Of a stretch of 64,000 bases of DNA, positions 8,821-19,469 are shown piece after piece. How positions within the stretch are numbered: the first letter of the stretch is position 1; each line of letters begins with the position of its first letter. A model generated the notes under the pieces. The model searched no databases. It was not told where the DNA came from and saw only the letters and a program-made list of their open reading frames with translations. The stretch is from Bdellovibrionales bacterium (GTDB lineage: Bacteria > Bdellovibrionota > Bdellovibrionia > Bdellovibrionales > UBA1609). The translations under genes and the position numbers were made by a program. The DNA is taken from NCBI GenBank assembly GCA_016714165.1, contig JADJNU010000002.1, positions 62,001 to 126,000 on the forward strand, written 5' to 3'.

Positions 8821-9990
8821 TCATTGAGTTTCCATCCATTTTTCAACCAGAGAATTGGGAATCCATTGAGCCCTATAGACCTGGACAGGCTTTCCTGTTT
8901 TTCTATCCGACTGAGGGTACTGCCACTTCCAGACAATCTCACCTGAGGAGGTGATTTCGATGATGGCACTGTTGTCACACCCATAGGAAATCAAGGTATT
9001 TCCATTTTCGCGTCGCTGCACGGAGCCATATTTATCACACATCATTTTTCCAATTGGTGGTTCCGTATAGGACCAGACAATTTTTTTTGAAATCGGATCA
9101 ATTTCTACTGCTGCTGAGACCAGTGGATTCGGGGAGAGCGTAGAAAAATTGGAAAATAGCAATATTCGATCAGAACCAAGCCAGTGAGCTGAATGAACCC
9201 CCGAGGATTTCGCTTCGTTTTGGTATGTCCAAACCACCCGACCAGACTTCCTATCAATGATAAAAACCAAACCAAAAATAGCCTCTGTTACCAAAATGTT
9301 TCCAGACCGAAACTCTGAATGACTTTTTTCCAATCCGTTCGGAGGTATAATCTGAAAGCCGTTGATGTGAGTAAAAATATGGGATGGCTTCTTCATAGAT
9401 CCAGCTATCTCAAAAACATGAGATTTCTCAAATGAAATATTCGACAATCTTGAAATTTCAGAAAAGTGGTCGTTGGCCCTCCAATAAAAAATTCTCCGAC
9501 CAGCCTCATCCACTCCATTGATCGTATCCACCTTGGAAAAAAGTCCTCCGTAATTTTGGAATTCGAGCGCCAGATACCAACTCGAATTTTCAGGAGGAAA
9601 GAAGCTCACTTCATGGGTTATCATACCAGAAACCTGCCACACTTTGCGATAGCCCCTCACCTTTACAAGATAGTCTCCCGCTTGATCACTCGTGTAGGCA
9701 ATCACATCGCCGTTTGGAAGAAAGGACGAATACATCCCAGGCGATTTTCTAAAAAAAGACCCATCCCGCTTTATTAAAGACCATCCCTGCTCGAAGGTAC
9801 CTACCAATATGTAACCATCGTTTTCTGGAACTTTCTTCTCGTTCCAAAAAACCAAGCCATTGTTCCTTTCGCCCTGTTTAAGTTCCTTCTGGTCCTCTGG
9901 ACATGGCCAACCCGCCATTAAAACAAACATGGTAATTAGCCCACCTACCAGCAGTCGGCTCGCTCTTACGCACACACAACCAACATTCAT
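8821..9990 (-). CDS. Arylsulfotransferase-like secreted beta-propeller (copy 1)
   Basis: 389 residues with an N-terminal signal ('LLVGGLITMFVLMAGWPC'; the Cys could be a lipid site). The body shows repeated propeller strands: 'GYILVGTFEQGWSLIKRDG', 'GRVVWTYQNEAKSSGVHSAHW', 'SKKIVWSYTEPP', 'GEIVWKWQYP'. This W-x-Y/W blade pattern, with His residues after the 'VVW' blade, fits the ASST (arylsulfate sulfotransferase) family, which moves sulfate between phenols; related propellers are often unassigned. It lies 31 bp downstream of a clear paralog (10022-11236), with the same blade order and shared ends, so the two arose by tandem duplication and are probably one transcript. The substrate cannot be read from the sequence. 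Confidence 0.7.
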   Translation of the reverse strand: MNVGCVCVRASRLLVGGLITMFVLMAGWPCPEDQKELKQGERNNGLVFWNEKKVPENDGYILVGTFEQGWSLIKRDGSFFRKSPGMYSSFLPNGDVIAYTSDQAGDYLVKVRGYRKVWQVSGMITHEVSFFPPENSSWYLALEFQNYGGLFSKVDTINGVDEAGRRIFYWRANDHFSEISRLSNISFEKSHVFEIAGSMKKPSHIFTHINGFQIIPPNGLEKSHSEFRSGNILVTEAIFGLVFIIDRKSGRVVWTYQNEAKSSGVHSAHWLGSDRILLFSNFSTLSPNPLVSAAVEIDPISKKIVWSYTEPPIGKMMCDKYGSVQRRENGNTLISYGCDNSAIIEITSSGEIVWKWQYPQSDRKTGKPVQVYRAQWIPNSLVEKWMETQ

Positions 9991-10021
9991 CTATCCCCCT
10001 CAGTTGCCTTTCGAAAAAATT

Positions 10022-11236
10022 TTATCGAGTTTGAAGAAAGACATCGACAAGCTTACTTGGTAACCACTCAGTGCGATAAATTTGTACGTTCTTTTCCTGC
10101 ACATATTCCTGTGGCGGAAATCTCCATTTCCAAAGTACTCCTCCTGACTCATCAATCTCTATAATTGAACTCCGTTCACAACCATAGGAAATAAGTGTAT
10201 GGCCATTTGAGAGCCGCTGAACGGATCCGAGAAGACCGCAGTCCATCTCTCCAAGAGGAAAATCAGTAAAGTTCCAAACTATTTTCCCGGACACCGGTTC
10301 TACCTCAATCGCCGTGGAAGACACGCCCGATTGTATGGCGGGTCCCTGAATTGAGCAAAATCCCTCGGCCACCTCAGGAGCAGTGCCCGGATTTGGATGA
10401 CGATTGGCAAACATCAAAAGGTGATCGTTGGGCAACCAACGCACAGTGTGTAAACCACAGTGCGCTGGTACCTGATACACCCACACTACCTTCTCGGTAA
10501 GTCTGTCCACGACGATCGCCAAGCCATTGAGGTGATCTGTCAGCAAAATATTTCCGCTCCGAAATTCAGTACGAGTGGCCGAAAGACTATTGCGAGGAAT
10601 AATCTGTACGGAATTAATATGAAAATATCCAAAGGAACCATTTTCAATCATTTGTGATTTATATTCAATCGGATCCTTTAGTGGCACTCTGACAAACTTT
10701 GCAATATCTCTAATATGATCCTGTGGACGCCAACGAAAAAGTTTCTCGCCATCTGGACTCAGGCTGACGACTGTGTCGATCTTGACACGCTTCTTATTTC
10801 TTTGCTCAAACTCTAGATCAACGTACCAAACAGATTTATCAATCGGAGAAACTGAAATATCGTGTGAAACATAGGCCGGCACCTTCCAAAGTTTTTGATA
10901 TCCTCTTACCCTGGAGACAAATCCTGGAGGCGGGCCTTCAAAGATGTTAGTGACCACATCACCATTTTCAAGAATATTGCAATGAACGCCAAGAAGTCTT
11001 GCCACAAGAGTGCCATCTCTTTTTATGAGTGAGCATCCGACCCCAAACGCTGTGACCATTATATATCCATTTTCGTTCTCAATTCTTTCTTGATTCCAAA
11101 TTAAGACTCCCCTTTTTTTTGCCTCTTCGAATAAATCTCGACGTTTTTTTTGAATAAGAAACCAGGGAATAGATGCGAAGATTGAAAGACTGAAAACGGC
11201 CACAATGGCAATTTTGAGGGGAAGTGTTTTTTTCAC
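10022..11236 (-). CDS. Arylsulfotransferase-like beta-propeller (copy 2)
   Basis: 404 residues, paralog of the gene just downstream. The start is GTG with AAGGTGAT before it. A single N-terminal membrane anchor or uncleaved signal ('IAIVAVFSLSIFASIPWFLI') is followed by the propeller: 'NGYIMVTAFGVGCSLIKRDG', 'KVVWVYQVPAHCGLHTVRW', 'GKIVWNFTDFPLGEMDCG', 'GGVLWKWRFPP'. Unlike copy 1 it has a Pro/Gly/Cys insert near residues 280-310 ('NPGTAPEVAEGFCSIQG') and more Cys residues, which suggests disulfides outside the cytoplasm. ASST-like by blade pattern; the reaction is unproven. Confidence 0.7.
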   Translation of the reverse strand: MKKTLPLKIAIVAVFSLSIFASIPWFLIQKKRRDLFEEAKKRGVLIWNQERIENENGYIMVTAFGVGCSLIKRDGTLVARLLGVHCNILENGDVVTNIFEGPPPGFVSRVRGYQKLWKVPAYVSHDISVSPIDKSVWYVDLEFEQRNKKRVKIDTVVSLSPDGEKLFRWRPQDHIRDIAKFVRVPLKDPIEYKSQMIENGSFGYFHINSVQIIPRNSLSATRTEFRSGNILLTDHLNGLAIVVDRLTEKVVWVYQVPAHCGLHTVRWLPNDHLLMFANRHPNPGTAPEVAEGFCSIQGPAIQSGVSSTAIEVEPVSGKIVWNFTDFPLGEMDCGLLGSVQRLSNGHTLISYGCERSSIIEIDESGGVLWKWRFPPQEYVQEKNVQIYRTEWLPSKLVDVFLQTR

Positions 11237-11257
11237 AGGATCACCTTCTGCTATTGT

Positions 11258-12196
11258 TTAACAGTCCACACAGCCCGATCGAGACCCCAGTTCCAATTCA
11301 AGAGTTGAATGAGTGATACAAAATCGATCGCGTAAAATCGATTTCACCTTCACTTTTATTTGCTCCATAGATTGAATATCACCGGCTTCGATAACCAAAT
11401 GAGCTTCCAAGGATCGCAACCTCTCATGAAGCTGCCAAATATGAACATGATGAACATCAATCACTGAGGTAATGCCTCTCAGTTCCCTCGTGACTTCGTT
11501 CAGGTTAATATCGTCAGGAACCGCCTGCATCAAAACAGCAATGCACTCCTTGATCAAAATATAAGAGTGGTAGAGAATATAGAACGAGATCAGAACACTC
11601 GCGGCTAGGTCAACCCAGAAAACCTGGTACCAGAGAATCAATCCTCCAGAAATCATTACGAGTAGGGAAGCCAAAGCATCTGAGAGATTGTGAACAAACA
11701 CCGCCCGCATATTAAGGCTATCTTTGGAGCCCCTCAGCGTGAGAAAGGCCGTAATAATATCAATAATGAAGGCAACTCCAGCAACCCAAATCACTGTCAT
11801 TCCCTCAACGGGTTGAGGATTAAAAAATCGTTCAAAGGACTCGTAAAGTAGGTAAAATCCAACAACGACCAAACTTGTGCTGTTGACTAAGGCACCTAAT
11901 ATCTCAGCCCGTCCAAAACCAAAAGTCATTCGGTCAGAGGCAGGGAGGCCAGCCACCCTGCGCGCAAAGGCGGCAATCGCGAGGGACCCGGCATCACTAA
12001 AATTATGAACGGCGTCCGCCACCAAGGCCAGAGAACCTGATAACAGACCGCCAATGAGCTGAACAAGAGTCAGCGCAACATTGATCAAAACTGCAAATAC
12101 CAAAGAGCGCCCTTGCAAATCATGGTGATCGTGATCGTGATGGTGATGGTGATGGTGATGGTGGCGGTGGTGGTGGTGGTGACCTTCGTTTCCCAT
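11258..12196 (-). CDS. Cation diffusion facilitator (zinc-type metal exporter)
   Basis: 312-residue inner-membrane metal/proton antiporter of the CDF family, ZitB/CzcD-like. The N-terminus is extremely His-rich (residues 6-25 contain 18 His), a metal-capture arm. The six-TM core has both metal-site motifs: 'ADAVHNFSDAGS' (Asp61, His64, Asp68) in TM2 and 'VHNLSDALASL' in TM5. The cytoplasmic C-terminal domain has the family's 'VHHVHIWQLHERL' segment and ends in 'GCVDC'. Zn(II) or a similar divalent ion is the likely substrate. It sits 22 bp behind the arylsulfotransferase-like pair start, on the same strand and ahead of it, so co-transcription is possible. Confidence 0.95.
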   Translation of the reverse strand: MGNEGHHHHHRHHHHHHHHHDHDHHDLQGRSLVFAVLINVALTLVQLIGGLLSGSLALVADAVHNFSDAGSLAIAAFARRVAGLPASDRMTFGFGRAEILGALVNSTSLVVVGFYLLYESFERFFNPQPVEGMTVIWVAGVAFIIDIITAFLTLRGSKDSLNMRAVFVHNLSDALASLLVMISGGLILWYQVFWVDLAASVLISFYILYHSYILIKECIAVLMQAVPDDINLNEVTRELRGITSVIDVHHVHIWQLHERLRSLEAHLVIEAGDIQSMEQIKVKVKSILRDRFCITHSTLELELGSRSGCVDC

Positions 12197-12335
12197 TTAT
12201 ACTTTTCTCGCTCTCATCATAAGGGTATAGCGTACAAATGAACAATGTCCTTGCCAATTTCTAAAACGAAGCCTAACCCAGTTCTCTATAATTGTCTTGC
12301 CCCAAAGTCCAAAGCCGATTATTTCATTGCCCAAT

Positions 12336-13963
12336 ATGATACATGTTTCGAACATTTCAAAACACTACGGACCCAAAGTTCTTTTCAAGGAGGGCTCCTT
12401 TCAGATCAATTCAGGTGAAAAAATTGGTTTGGTCGGACCAAATGGGGCCGGAAAAACGAGTCTGTTTAGACTCATCGTTGGGGAAGAGCTTGCTGATGAG
12501 GGGCGAATCACTAAGCCGGAACGCTTGGCCGTCGGATATTTTTCTCAAAATATTGGAGAAATGAGCGGACGGTCGGCATTGGAAGAGGTCAAGGGAGCCA
12601 ATCCAAAGATACCTAGAATCCAGGAAAGATTACAAGAAATTGAAACTCTGCTTTCAGAGGACATTGACTCAGATACCATGTCCAAAATCCTCGAGGAATA
12701 CGGAGATCTGCAAGGAGAATTTGAGCGCCTGGGTGGCTACAACATTGAATCCCGAGCCAGTGAAATTTTGACGGGTCTAGGTATTGGTCGGACTTATTCC
12801 ATCGACCAGTCGAAACATTTAGCGGTGGCTGGAAAATGAGGATTGCTTTAGCTAAGATTCTTCTCCTTAATCCTGATGTTCTCTTGATGGACGAACCAAC
12901 GAATCATCTGGATCTTGAGTCTATCATCTGGCTTGAGACTTGGCTCACGAGTTTCTCAGGGGCAATTTTTATGACCTGCCATGACCGCGAGTTTATGAAT
13001 CGAGTGGTGCATAAAATCGTCGAAGTCGCCAATCAGAGAATCACTGTTTATTCCGGCAACTATGATTTTTATGAAAATGATCGTAAAATTCGTGAGGAAA
13101 AACTCTTGGCCTCGGCGAAGCGCCAAGATGAGATGCTCGCCAAAGAAAAGGAATTTATTGCTCGTTTTGCTGCGAGGGCCTCTCATGCGGCCCAGGTTCA
13201 ATCACGCGTGAAGAAGCTAGAGAAGATCGACATCATTGAAATTCCAACTGAAGAAAGAACAATGAGTTTTGAGTGGCCCAAGCCTCCTCGGGGAGGCGAC
13301 GAGGTCCTTAAGGTCGAAGATCTTGGAAAATCATGGCCCAATCTCGATGGAAGTGAAAAGCAGGTATTTCGTCACGCAAATGCTTTGGTGAAGCGCATGG
13401 ATCGAGTCGCTGTTGTTGGCGTCAATGGCGCCGGAAAATCCACATTTATGAAAATCATCACTGGTCAAACCTCTCAAACTGAAGGACGCTGCCTGATCGG
13501 ACCGAGCATCGAGGTTGGTTATTTCAGTCAAAATTCCCTCGATATCCTCAACCCTCAGAATTCTATTGTTGGAGAACTCGAAGCTCGCCTCCCCAACGCT
13601 TCTATAGGCTACATTAGGACATTGCTGGGGGCTTTTCGCTTTTCAGGAGAGGAAGCAGACAAAAAAATTTCCATTCTCTCTGGAGGAGAAAAAAGCCGGG
13701 TTGTTCTTGCTACAATTCTCGCTCAACCCGTTAACTTTTTAGTTCTGGATGAGCCAACAAACCATCTCGACATAAAGTCACGAGAAGTTCTCCTTGAAGC
13801 TATCAAGCGATTTCCCGGAACGGTTATGATGGTGAGCCATGATCGTTTTTTCCTCCGCGAATTGACAACACGTGTATTTGAGATCGATCAGCATGAGCTT
13901 CATGTTTACAATGGAAGCTGGGAATATTACCTTGAGAAAAAAGCTTCGTTGCAATCGAGCTAG
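12336..13963 (+). CDS. ABC-F family ATPase, frameshifted at about 12786
   Basis: About 542 residues once repaired. ABC-F proteins are soluble twin-ATPase factors that act on the ribosome (EttA/Uup/YheS group). First half: Walker A 'GPNGAGKTS'. Second half: Walker B 'LLMDEPTNHLD', the linker arm, second Walker A 'GVNGAGKST', signature 'LSGGEKSR' and 'LVLDEPTNHLD'. The frame breaks after 'ILTGLGI': one extra G in the GG at 12786-12787 gives 'GIGSDLFHRPVETFSGGWK' leading into 'MRIALAKILLLNP', exactly the family's first signature loop. As printed, the gene reads as two pieces (to 12839 and from 12836). The start is the ATG at 12336; a TTG at 12297 is an alternative. No membrane segments. Confidence 0.88.
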
Positions 13964-14116
13964 CCCCAATCGAAAAATTCTTCTGCTCGGACGCAAAAAG
14001 ATGGGCGCGAAAAGACAGAAAATAAGAAGATAATTAATATTTGCGTTTTATTCTCTTGATTTTCTAAAAAATTCTGAGTTAGGATTGAAATCTATTCTAT
14101 AGAGAGGAGGCAGTTT

Positions 14117-14242
14117 ATGATTAAATCATTTGTTTTATCGTCTGATGGAATCCTTCGTTTTCCCGCGCTGCCTCTCCTACCTCTGATTTGCCGAAGATCT
14201 CTAGCAAGTCGAGCCTGTTCGGTGATCAGCCGTGAAAATTAA
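14117..14242 (+). CDS. Possible 41-residue small protein
   Basis: The ATG at 14117 follows a very strong ribosome site (GAGGAGG, 14104-14110) at ideal spacing, and TTGATT/TAGGAT hexamers 18 bp apart (14056-14061, 14080-14085) could be its promoter. The peptide begins MIKSFVLSSDGILRF and is basic, with Cys and Leu/Pro-rich stretches. No family is recognised. It could also be a leader. The good start signal is the only support. Confidence 0.35.
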   Translation: MIKSFVLSSDGILRFPALPLLPLICRRSLASRACSVISREN

Positions 14243-14451
14243 GTGAGCTTTTAACTATCCAAGTTGAACTTTAAGACTGAGTGCGTGGTGGGCTCGAAGA
14301 GAAATCGAGACAGCCCTCTTGCATTTCACCTGGAGATATTCTTGGGTTTTGGAGAATTGAGCTCTCCACATCAGTTCTGAAGAAATAATCCAAAGTTTCC
14401 GACTTCTATCATCCAAATCAATATGTTTTTTATATATAAAAGAGGTTTTTT

Positions 14452-14745
14452 GTGGACGCACTAAGAGAAAATCAGGTTTTTGTGGGGTTTGAAGCAGAGG
14501 GATCATCTGATCCTGAGCTGCCACTATCACATGAATCATCGGCTCAAGGAGCCCCAGGGACTACCAACAAGGCGACTGAGCCAAGAGCTCGGGTGGGTCC
14601 ATTTGTCTGGAAAATTTTTAATCAAATGTGGCACGCCCTATTTAGAGCAGAACTTATCCGCCATATTGGCCCTGCGGAACAGACCGAGGTGATTCGCAAC
14701 TGTGAACACGAACTCAATATGCGATCTCACCACTGGCGAATTTAA
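14452..14745 (+). CDS. Possible 97-residue hypothetical protein
   Basis: GTG start with AGAGG six bases upstream. The first half is Ser/Glu/Pro-rich and acidic. The second half is Trp- and His-rich with a helical look ('WKIFNQMWHALFRAELIRHI') and ends in 'NMRSHHWRI'. It lies in an 856-bp stretch otherwise without a gene between the ABC-F and amylase genes. The amino-acid make-up looks protein-like, but no relative is known to me. A shorter frame on the opposite strand overlaps it and looks worse. Confidence 0.4.
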   Translation: MDALRENQVFVGFEAEGSSDPELPLSHESSAQGAPGTTNKATEPRARVGPFVWKIFNQMWHALFRAELIRHIGPAEQTEVIRNCEHELNMRSHHWRI

Positions 14746-14819
14746 CTAGTGATAGGCTGAAGATTCTGATAATAATCCTATGTCTAAGACATTTTCATTC
14801 TTTAGCTCGGGGGGGCATT

Positions 14820-16909
14820 TTGACACGATATTTTAAAAGTGAAATGATCAAATCGATCGCTTTTTTTGTTTTTTTCTCATTTATTTTTTCCTACGCCTCC
14901 TCAGCGAGAGCCCTACCTGATGCTGAACGAGACGGAATTGAGGCCGTAAAAAAATGGACGAAAGAAAATACTGCGCAAGGAGAAGAAGATTTTTTAAAAA
15001 CAGAATTACCTCGCGAAAAATCACCTGATTTTTGGGGAGAGCAGATCGTTTACCAGATCCAGGTTGATCGCTTCAATAATGGTGATTCCTCAAATGATAT
15101 TTCAAACCTGAGTCTCACTCAGGAAAATGAAATCAAAACGGGAAATCTCTACGGAATCCTCGATTACCGTCATGGGGGTGACCTCCGTGGGATTATTCAG
15201 CGCCTTGACTACCTTAAGGACCTCGGAGTAACAAGCCTGTGGCTTACTCCGGTTTTTAAGCACAACGGGTCATACCACGGCTACTGCACCTCAGATTTTA
15301 CCGAAGTCGATCCCGGTTTTGGGACCAAAGAAGATCTCAGAGAACTCTCCAAAGAGGCCCACAAGCGTGGGCTCAAAGTAATTTTGGATCTTGTCGTTAA
15401 CCACATGTGCGATGCTCAGACCCACTATAAAAAAGAGGCCGACCACTATCGCTGCAGCAATGACCTCAACGCCAGCAACTGGAACGGATCTCCGAGTGAA
15501 AGTCCCGGCCAAGGAGAGCTTTCCTTTTCATCCCGATTCTTTCCTCCACTTAAGAGCCAATACTTTTTTAATCGCTGCGGACCTAATTCTCAGAGTGATA
15601 TGGAGGGCACTGGCCCCGCCTCTATTTATGGCGATTTTGTGGCCACGATGTTTGATTTAGACACCCGCAATCATGACCTGCAAGAAATTTTCACAAACCT
15701 CCATAAATACTGGATTGGCTACGCAGATATCGACGGATTTCGCCTAGATGCAGCTAAACACATTTCTGAGGATTTCATTGCCTACTTCAGTACGCACATC
15801 CGCGCCTATGCTCGCAGCATTGGCAAAAATAACTTTTTTATTGTCGGAGAAATAGCGGGTCCAAGCGACTGGATCGGGCGCCGGCTTGGAAGGATGTTTT
15901 CGAATCCATACAATCCCAACGAGCACGGTGATGTTCCGAAAGCTCTCACTGATCGGCTCGGAACTCTTAAGAGTCTCTATCTCGCCAATCCAGCGGCTCC
16001 TTACCCCGGATTGACGGCTGCCTTTGAATTCGCCCACGGAGGCACCGCTCGCGATGTTCTGCTTGGGCTTCGTTCGCCAAAATCCTTGGAGGCTCATTTC
16101 ACCAGTACTTATTTCAATGATATCGCCAGCCAAAATGATTATCGCCTCAGCTGGAATTTGCTAGAAATCCATGATTGGCCTCGGTTCTCTTCAGTTTATA
16201 AGACCTCGCAGGAGAAAACTATCTTGGGCCTCGGCTACCTTGCGTTCTCCGAGGGCACTCCAATCATCTATTACGGAATGGAACAAGGCTTGAATGGAGA
16301 CTGTCATTTTGACAAGATGCAGGTGGGTAACGCCATTCAGAAGGTACAAAGTGACTGTCTTGGGTCTTCCCACGCGCTTTATCGTCAGGATATGTTTATG
16401 GGTGGAATGACCCGTTTGGGCTCCACAGTTCCTCAAATCAATCAGCTTGCCTATATCGGTCTTCCACTCACCAAGGAATCCCCTAGCTGGGAGGACGACC
16501 CCTATTTGGATCGAAGTCACAAGGTCTACCAATCCACCCAACGATTTCTTCAAATTAAAAAATCTTGTAATGCTCTTAAATATGGCAAGACAAAATTTCG
16601 CTGGGTTGATAGCAATTCGGAAGGAATTCTGGCCTTCTCTCGCGTGGACGAGGCTTCCCGTGACGAAGTCCTTATTGTTCTCAACTCAGCTGGGTTAAGT
16701 CATGGAATTCCAGAAATGGCAGTCAATGCTTTTGTCAAAGGGAAAAGTGGGTTAATCTCCTCAACACAGCTGAGCAGGCCTGGACGACCGGAAATGGATC
16801 ACTGACATTTGGTCCACTCACTATCCGACCACAATCTGTTATGGTTTTTGTTCCTGAAAAAAATCTTTCATTGAACGATCCAGAGCACAGTTTCGCGATT
16901 TGCAAGTGA
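14820..16909 (+). CDS. Secreted alpha-amylase-type glycosidase (GH13), frameshifted at about 16745
   Basis: About 696 residues when repaired. It hydrolyses or rearranges alpha-glucans outside the cytoplasm. Start TTG 14820 (ATG 14844 is as good); the signal peptide is 'IAFFVFFSFIFSYASSARA'. GH13 regions are in order: 'VILDLVVNHM' (about 189), 'DGFRLDAAKHI' with nucleophile Asp (about 308), 'IVGEIAG' with Glu acid (about 344) and 'LEIHDWPRF' with the third Asp (about 451). The frame stops early at 16805. One more A in AAAA 16743-16746 turns the tail into 'KKWVNLLNTAEQAW...PQSVMVFVPE', the usual GH13 C-terminal sheet, ending at TGA 16909. It is convergent with the GH57 gene, 14 bp away, suggesting a shared glucan-degrading role. 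Confidence 0.9.
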
Positions 16910-16923
16910 TTCAAAAGTTTGGA

Positions 16924-19160
16924 TCAATTGACCCAAACATGGTCAATGTCTGAAAGAGATCGATTCCCTCGGAGATCAACCGCTTCGGCATAGTAGTCAA
17001 CAAGGACATTTGCCAAGCCCGTTAGTTTGGCCCAATAATGAGTTGCAATCATTGGCGGCACGACAAAAAAATCGAGATTGGGAGATGGAGGGTCTCCCCT
17101 AAACTGGGGATCAATTGGGCGCGAATGCATTTCCAAAGCTTGCCAGGCCCCTACAGTCGGACCTCCTCGATAGGTTTCGTTATCAAAATCCCGCATCGAG
17201 TTTTGACCACGGGTAGAAATTCGATATTTTAACTGAAGTCTCCTGATTCCAGAAACGTCATGAGCCAGAGTCCACACGTAAAAGTCTCGAGAGTGAGGAG
17301 GTTGGCCGTTAAAGCCAATGGGCTGATACTTTGTTGTCACGCCCCAACCTTTTCCCCCTGGATTGTAGGGCCACCTTTGAGGAGGCAACAAGGACGGAGG
17401 TGTTCGATCAAGATCTGCGTCAAGAGCCGAACGGGACTCTTGAAAAGCTTGAGAAACTGCCACAGATTGCTTCACCTCATCATCAAGTGAGTCACCGTAA
17501 TACATGAATCCACTGTCAAGACCTGCAAGAAAAAAGTGCCAACAGCGCTCAGCTGCCCCAGCATCAGCTTTGGGTTCTCGAATTTCTGAAAGACGCAATT
17601 CTTTGAATCCACCCCTTTCTCTCGACATCTGTTCAATGCTTTCGCAAAGATTTGAGCCGGCAATGATCACAGCCCAGCTGCGCCACGAGGCCGAGAAGCC
17701 TTTTTCAATATCAATGAAGGATTTTGGATCCCTCCAATTGTACAGAGGGTCCTGCGGAGATCGAGCCGGAGGATAAAGCCACTTCACAAATTGTGGATCC
17801 CCCCAATCTCCCTCGGGATTGACCCAGCCACCATCCTCAACGTGAATCATGTCATTCGAAGGCACAGGATGATCGGCCAAATACTGATCGACCGTTGTCA
17901 TCTCAAAGCCCAGAGATTGAGCTTGTCGCGAAGTATTGGCAACAGACTCCATGTAATAGGAATAGCCTCCCCCCCAAGCATTATCTCCATCGTGTCCAAG
18001 GACAACAAGAGAAGGGCGTTCTGGCACGGAGTAAGGACGAATATTTCTATCGAGTACGTCGAGACTCATGGGTCCAAATCCGTCCATGTATCCCAATACA
18101 TCATCCATCGGAACAACCACGAGTTCACTGATCTCTTCAGTATCGGGGTGGATGTACTGAACCCGATGGGGCAGATAGGCAAATGGGGCCGGCAATTTAG
18201 CTCCGCGTCCATCCAAAGTCCCTGACCACCACTGAGCGGGCAAAACCGCTGGATTCAAAAGGTCTGCACGATTGGGAGGATTGGTATTCCAAGTTCCAGT
18301 ACCAGGGAAGGGAGCAATGCTTGAATCAAGAAAATTTTCTGAGCTACGAGCCAAATGAATGGCCGGCACAAAACTCCATTCAAAGCCCTCTTGCTTGAGA
18401 AGCGGAATCAGTCTCCGAGAAAAGCAACTTCTGGAGGAAAATACCCCTTCGGCCCCCGCACCCCACCAGAAGATGAGGAGCAGGAACTGAGATTCCAAGT
18501 CTGGCACCAGGCAAATTTAAACAGCTGAAGCTCTTTTCTTAAAACAGCGGGAGGCAAAAGGGGAGCAAGAGAGTGATGATAGTTGATGCCTATAAGATTC
18601 GCTCGAGAAAATCCCCCAGAAGTTTGCCAACGGGAGGCCTCTTTCAAGCCCACAGCCCAATCAGGAGAGTAACCAAAGAGTCTCTTCTCGCCAAGGCTCC
18701 CAATATTATCCATCAGTGAGCCTGTGAAACTGATTTGGGCTCCAGCCTGAGGATAGTTGCGCAACAGTCCAATAGAGTCACGAAGCCGTTCTTGGTAAGA
18801 ATGAATCCGATCCTCTTTAGAGAAAATAGGGTCATATTCCCCTTTGTCACCTTCAGCCAAATTATTTCTTGGGTGCAAATAAGGGCTTCCCGCGTAGCGG
18901 TTGAGGCCCTGCGCTTTAAGATCGTAAGAATCCGCAGCCCATTGAACCCTGTGTCCTCCTGGAATTCTGTCTGGCCAATAGATCGGTTGATGCAAATGCC
19001 ATTGGTAACTAACATGGATTTTTTGGGAGTCTGCCCTGCCTCCAACATGAGGGTCCAATTGCAGTCCACTCGAATGAAAAGCAACAGCGGCTAAAAATAA
19101 AAAAAGAAAAGAGAAAATCATCTTGGAGCTCATCTTGATTGATGCCTGAAATATATTCAT
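16924..19160 (-). CDS. Secreted GH57-family glycosidase, frameshifted at about 18421
   Basis: About 745 residues after repair. GH57 enzymes act on alpha-glucans. A signal peptide occupies residues 1-30 ('MIFSFLFLFLAAVAFHSS'). The family's first motif is 'WHLHQPIYWP' (about 55). The nucleophile motif is 'GYFPPEVAF' (Glu about 241), and the acid motif is 'LGHDGDNAWGGG' (Asp about 387). The two frames (18408-19160 and 16924-18507) join if AAAA at 18420-18423 has five bases, giving 'PPEVAFSRRLIPLLKQEGF'. The C-terminal 250 residues are strand-rich ('GIRRLQLKYRI', 'DYYAEAVDLRGNRS'), probably a carbohydrate-binding or Ig-like domain. It pairs with the GH13 gene opposite. The exact substrate is unknown. 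Confidence 0.85.
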
Positions 19161-19217
19161 TTCCAGAAGTCTACTGAATCGACAGACTTCTTCAACCCGA
19201 TTTCGACTTCACATTTA

Positions 19218-19231
19218 CTGATCTAAATCAG
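19218..19231. promoter_or_regulatory. FNR/CRP-like palindrome between divergent genes
   Basis: CTGATCTAAATCAG matches the TTGAT-N4-ATCAA core of FNR/CRP-family sites at TGAT-N4-ATCA. It lies 58 bp before the GH57 start and 239 bp before the hydrolase start, in the 309-bp divergent spacer. No regulator gene of that family is in the window. Confidence 0.35.
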
Positions 19232-19469
19232 AAAACTGTCGCAACTACAAAAAACCTGACTAAATCAAGGTTGAAGAATATGTTGAAAAGTTTTCTCTTT
19301 CCTAAAGATCATGTTTCAAGTAGAAAGTCAGTCCCAGTTTGGAGCCAAGTTAAAGTGATCTAACCCATTGTTTTGAATGGGGCGATTCCTCTTTCTGCTG
19401 CACCTCTGAGAACAGGAATATTCATATCTTGTGAGCCAAATGTGATATCCACGAAAGGAAAAGATAACT

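Noticed and set aside
12121..12180. GTGATG/GTGGTG tandem repeat looked like a microsatellite or array
   Set aside because: It is the His codon run of the CDF exporter read from the other strand.
14255..14539. 94-codon frame on the minus strand in the 14-kb gap
   Set aside because: No ribosome site and overlaps a better plus-strand frame.
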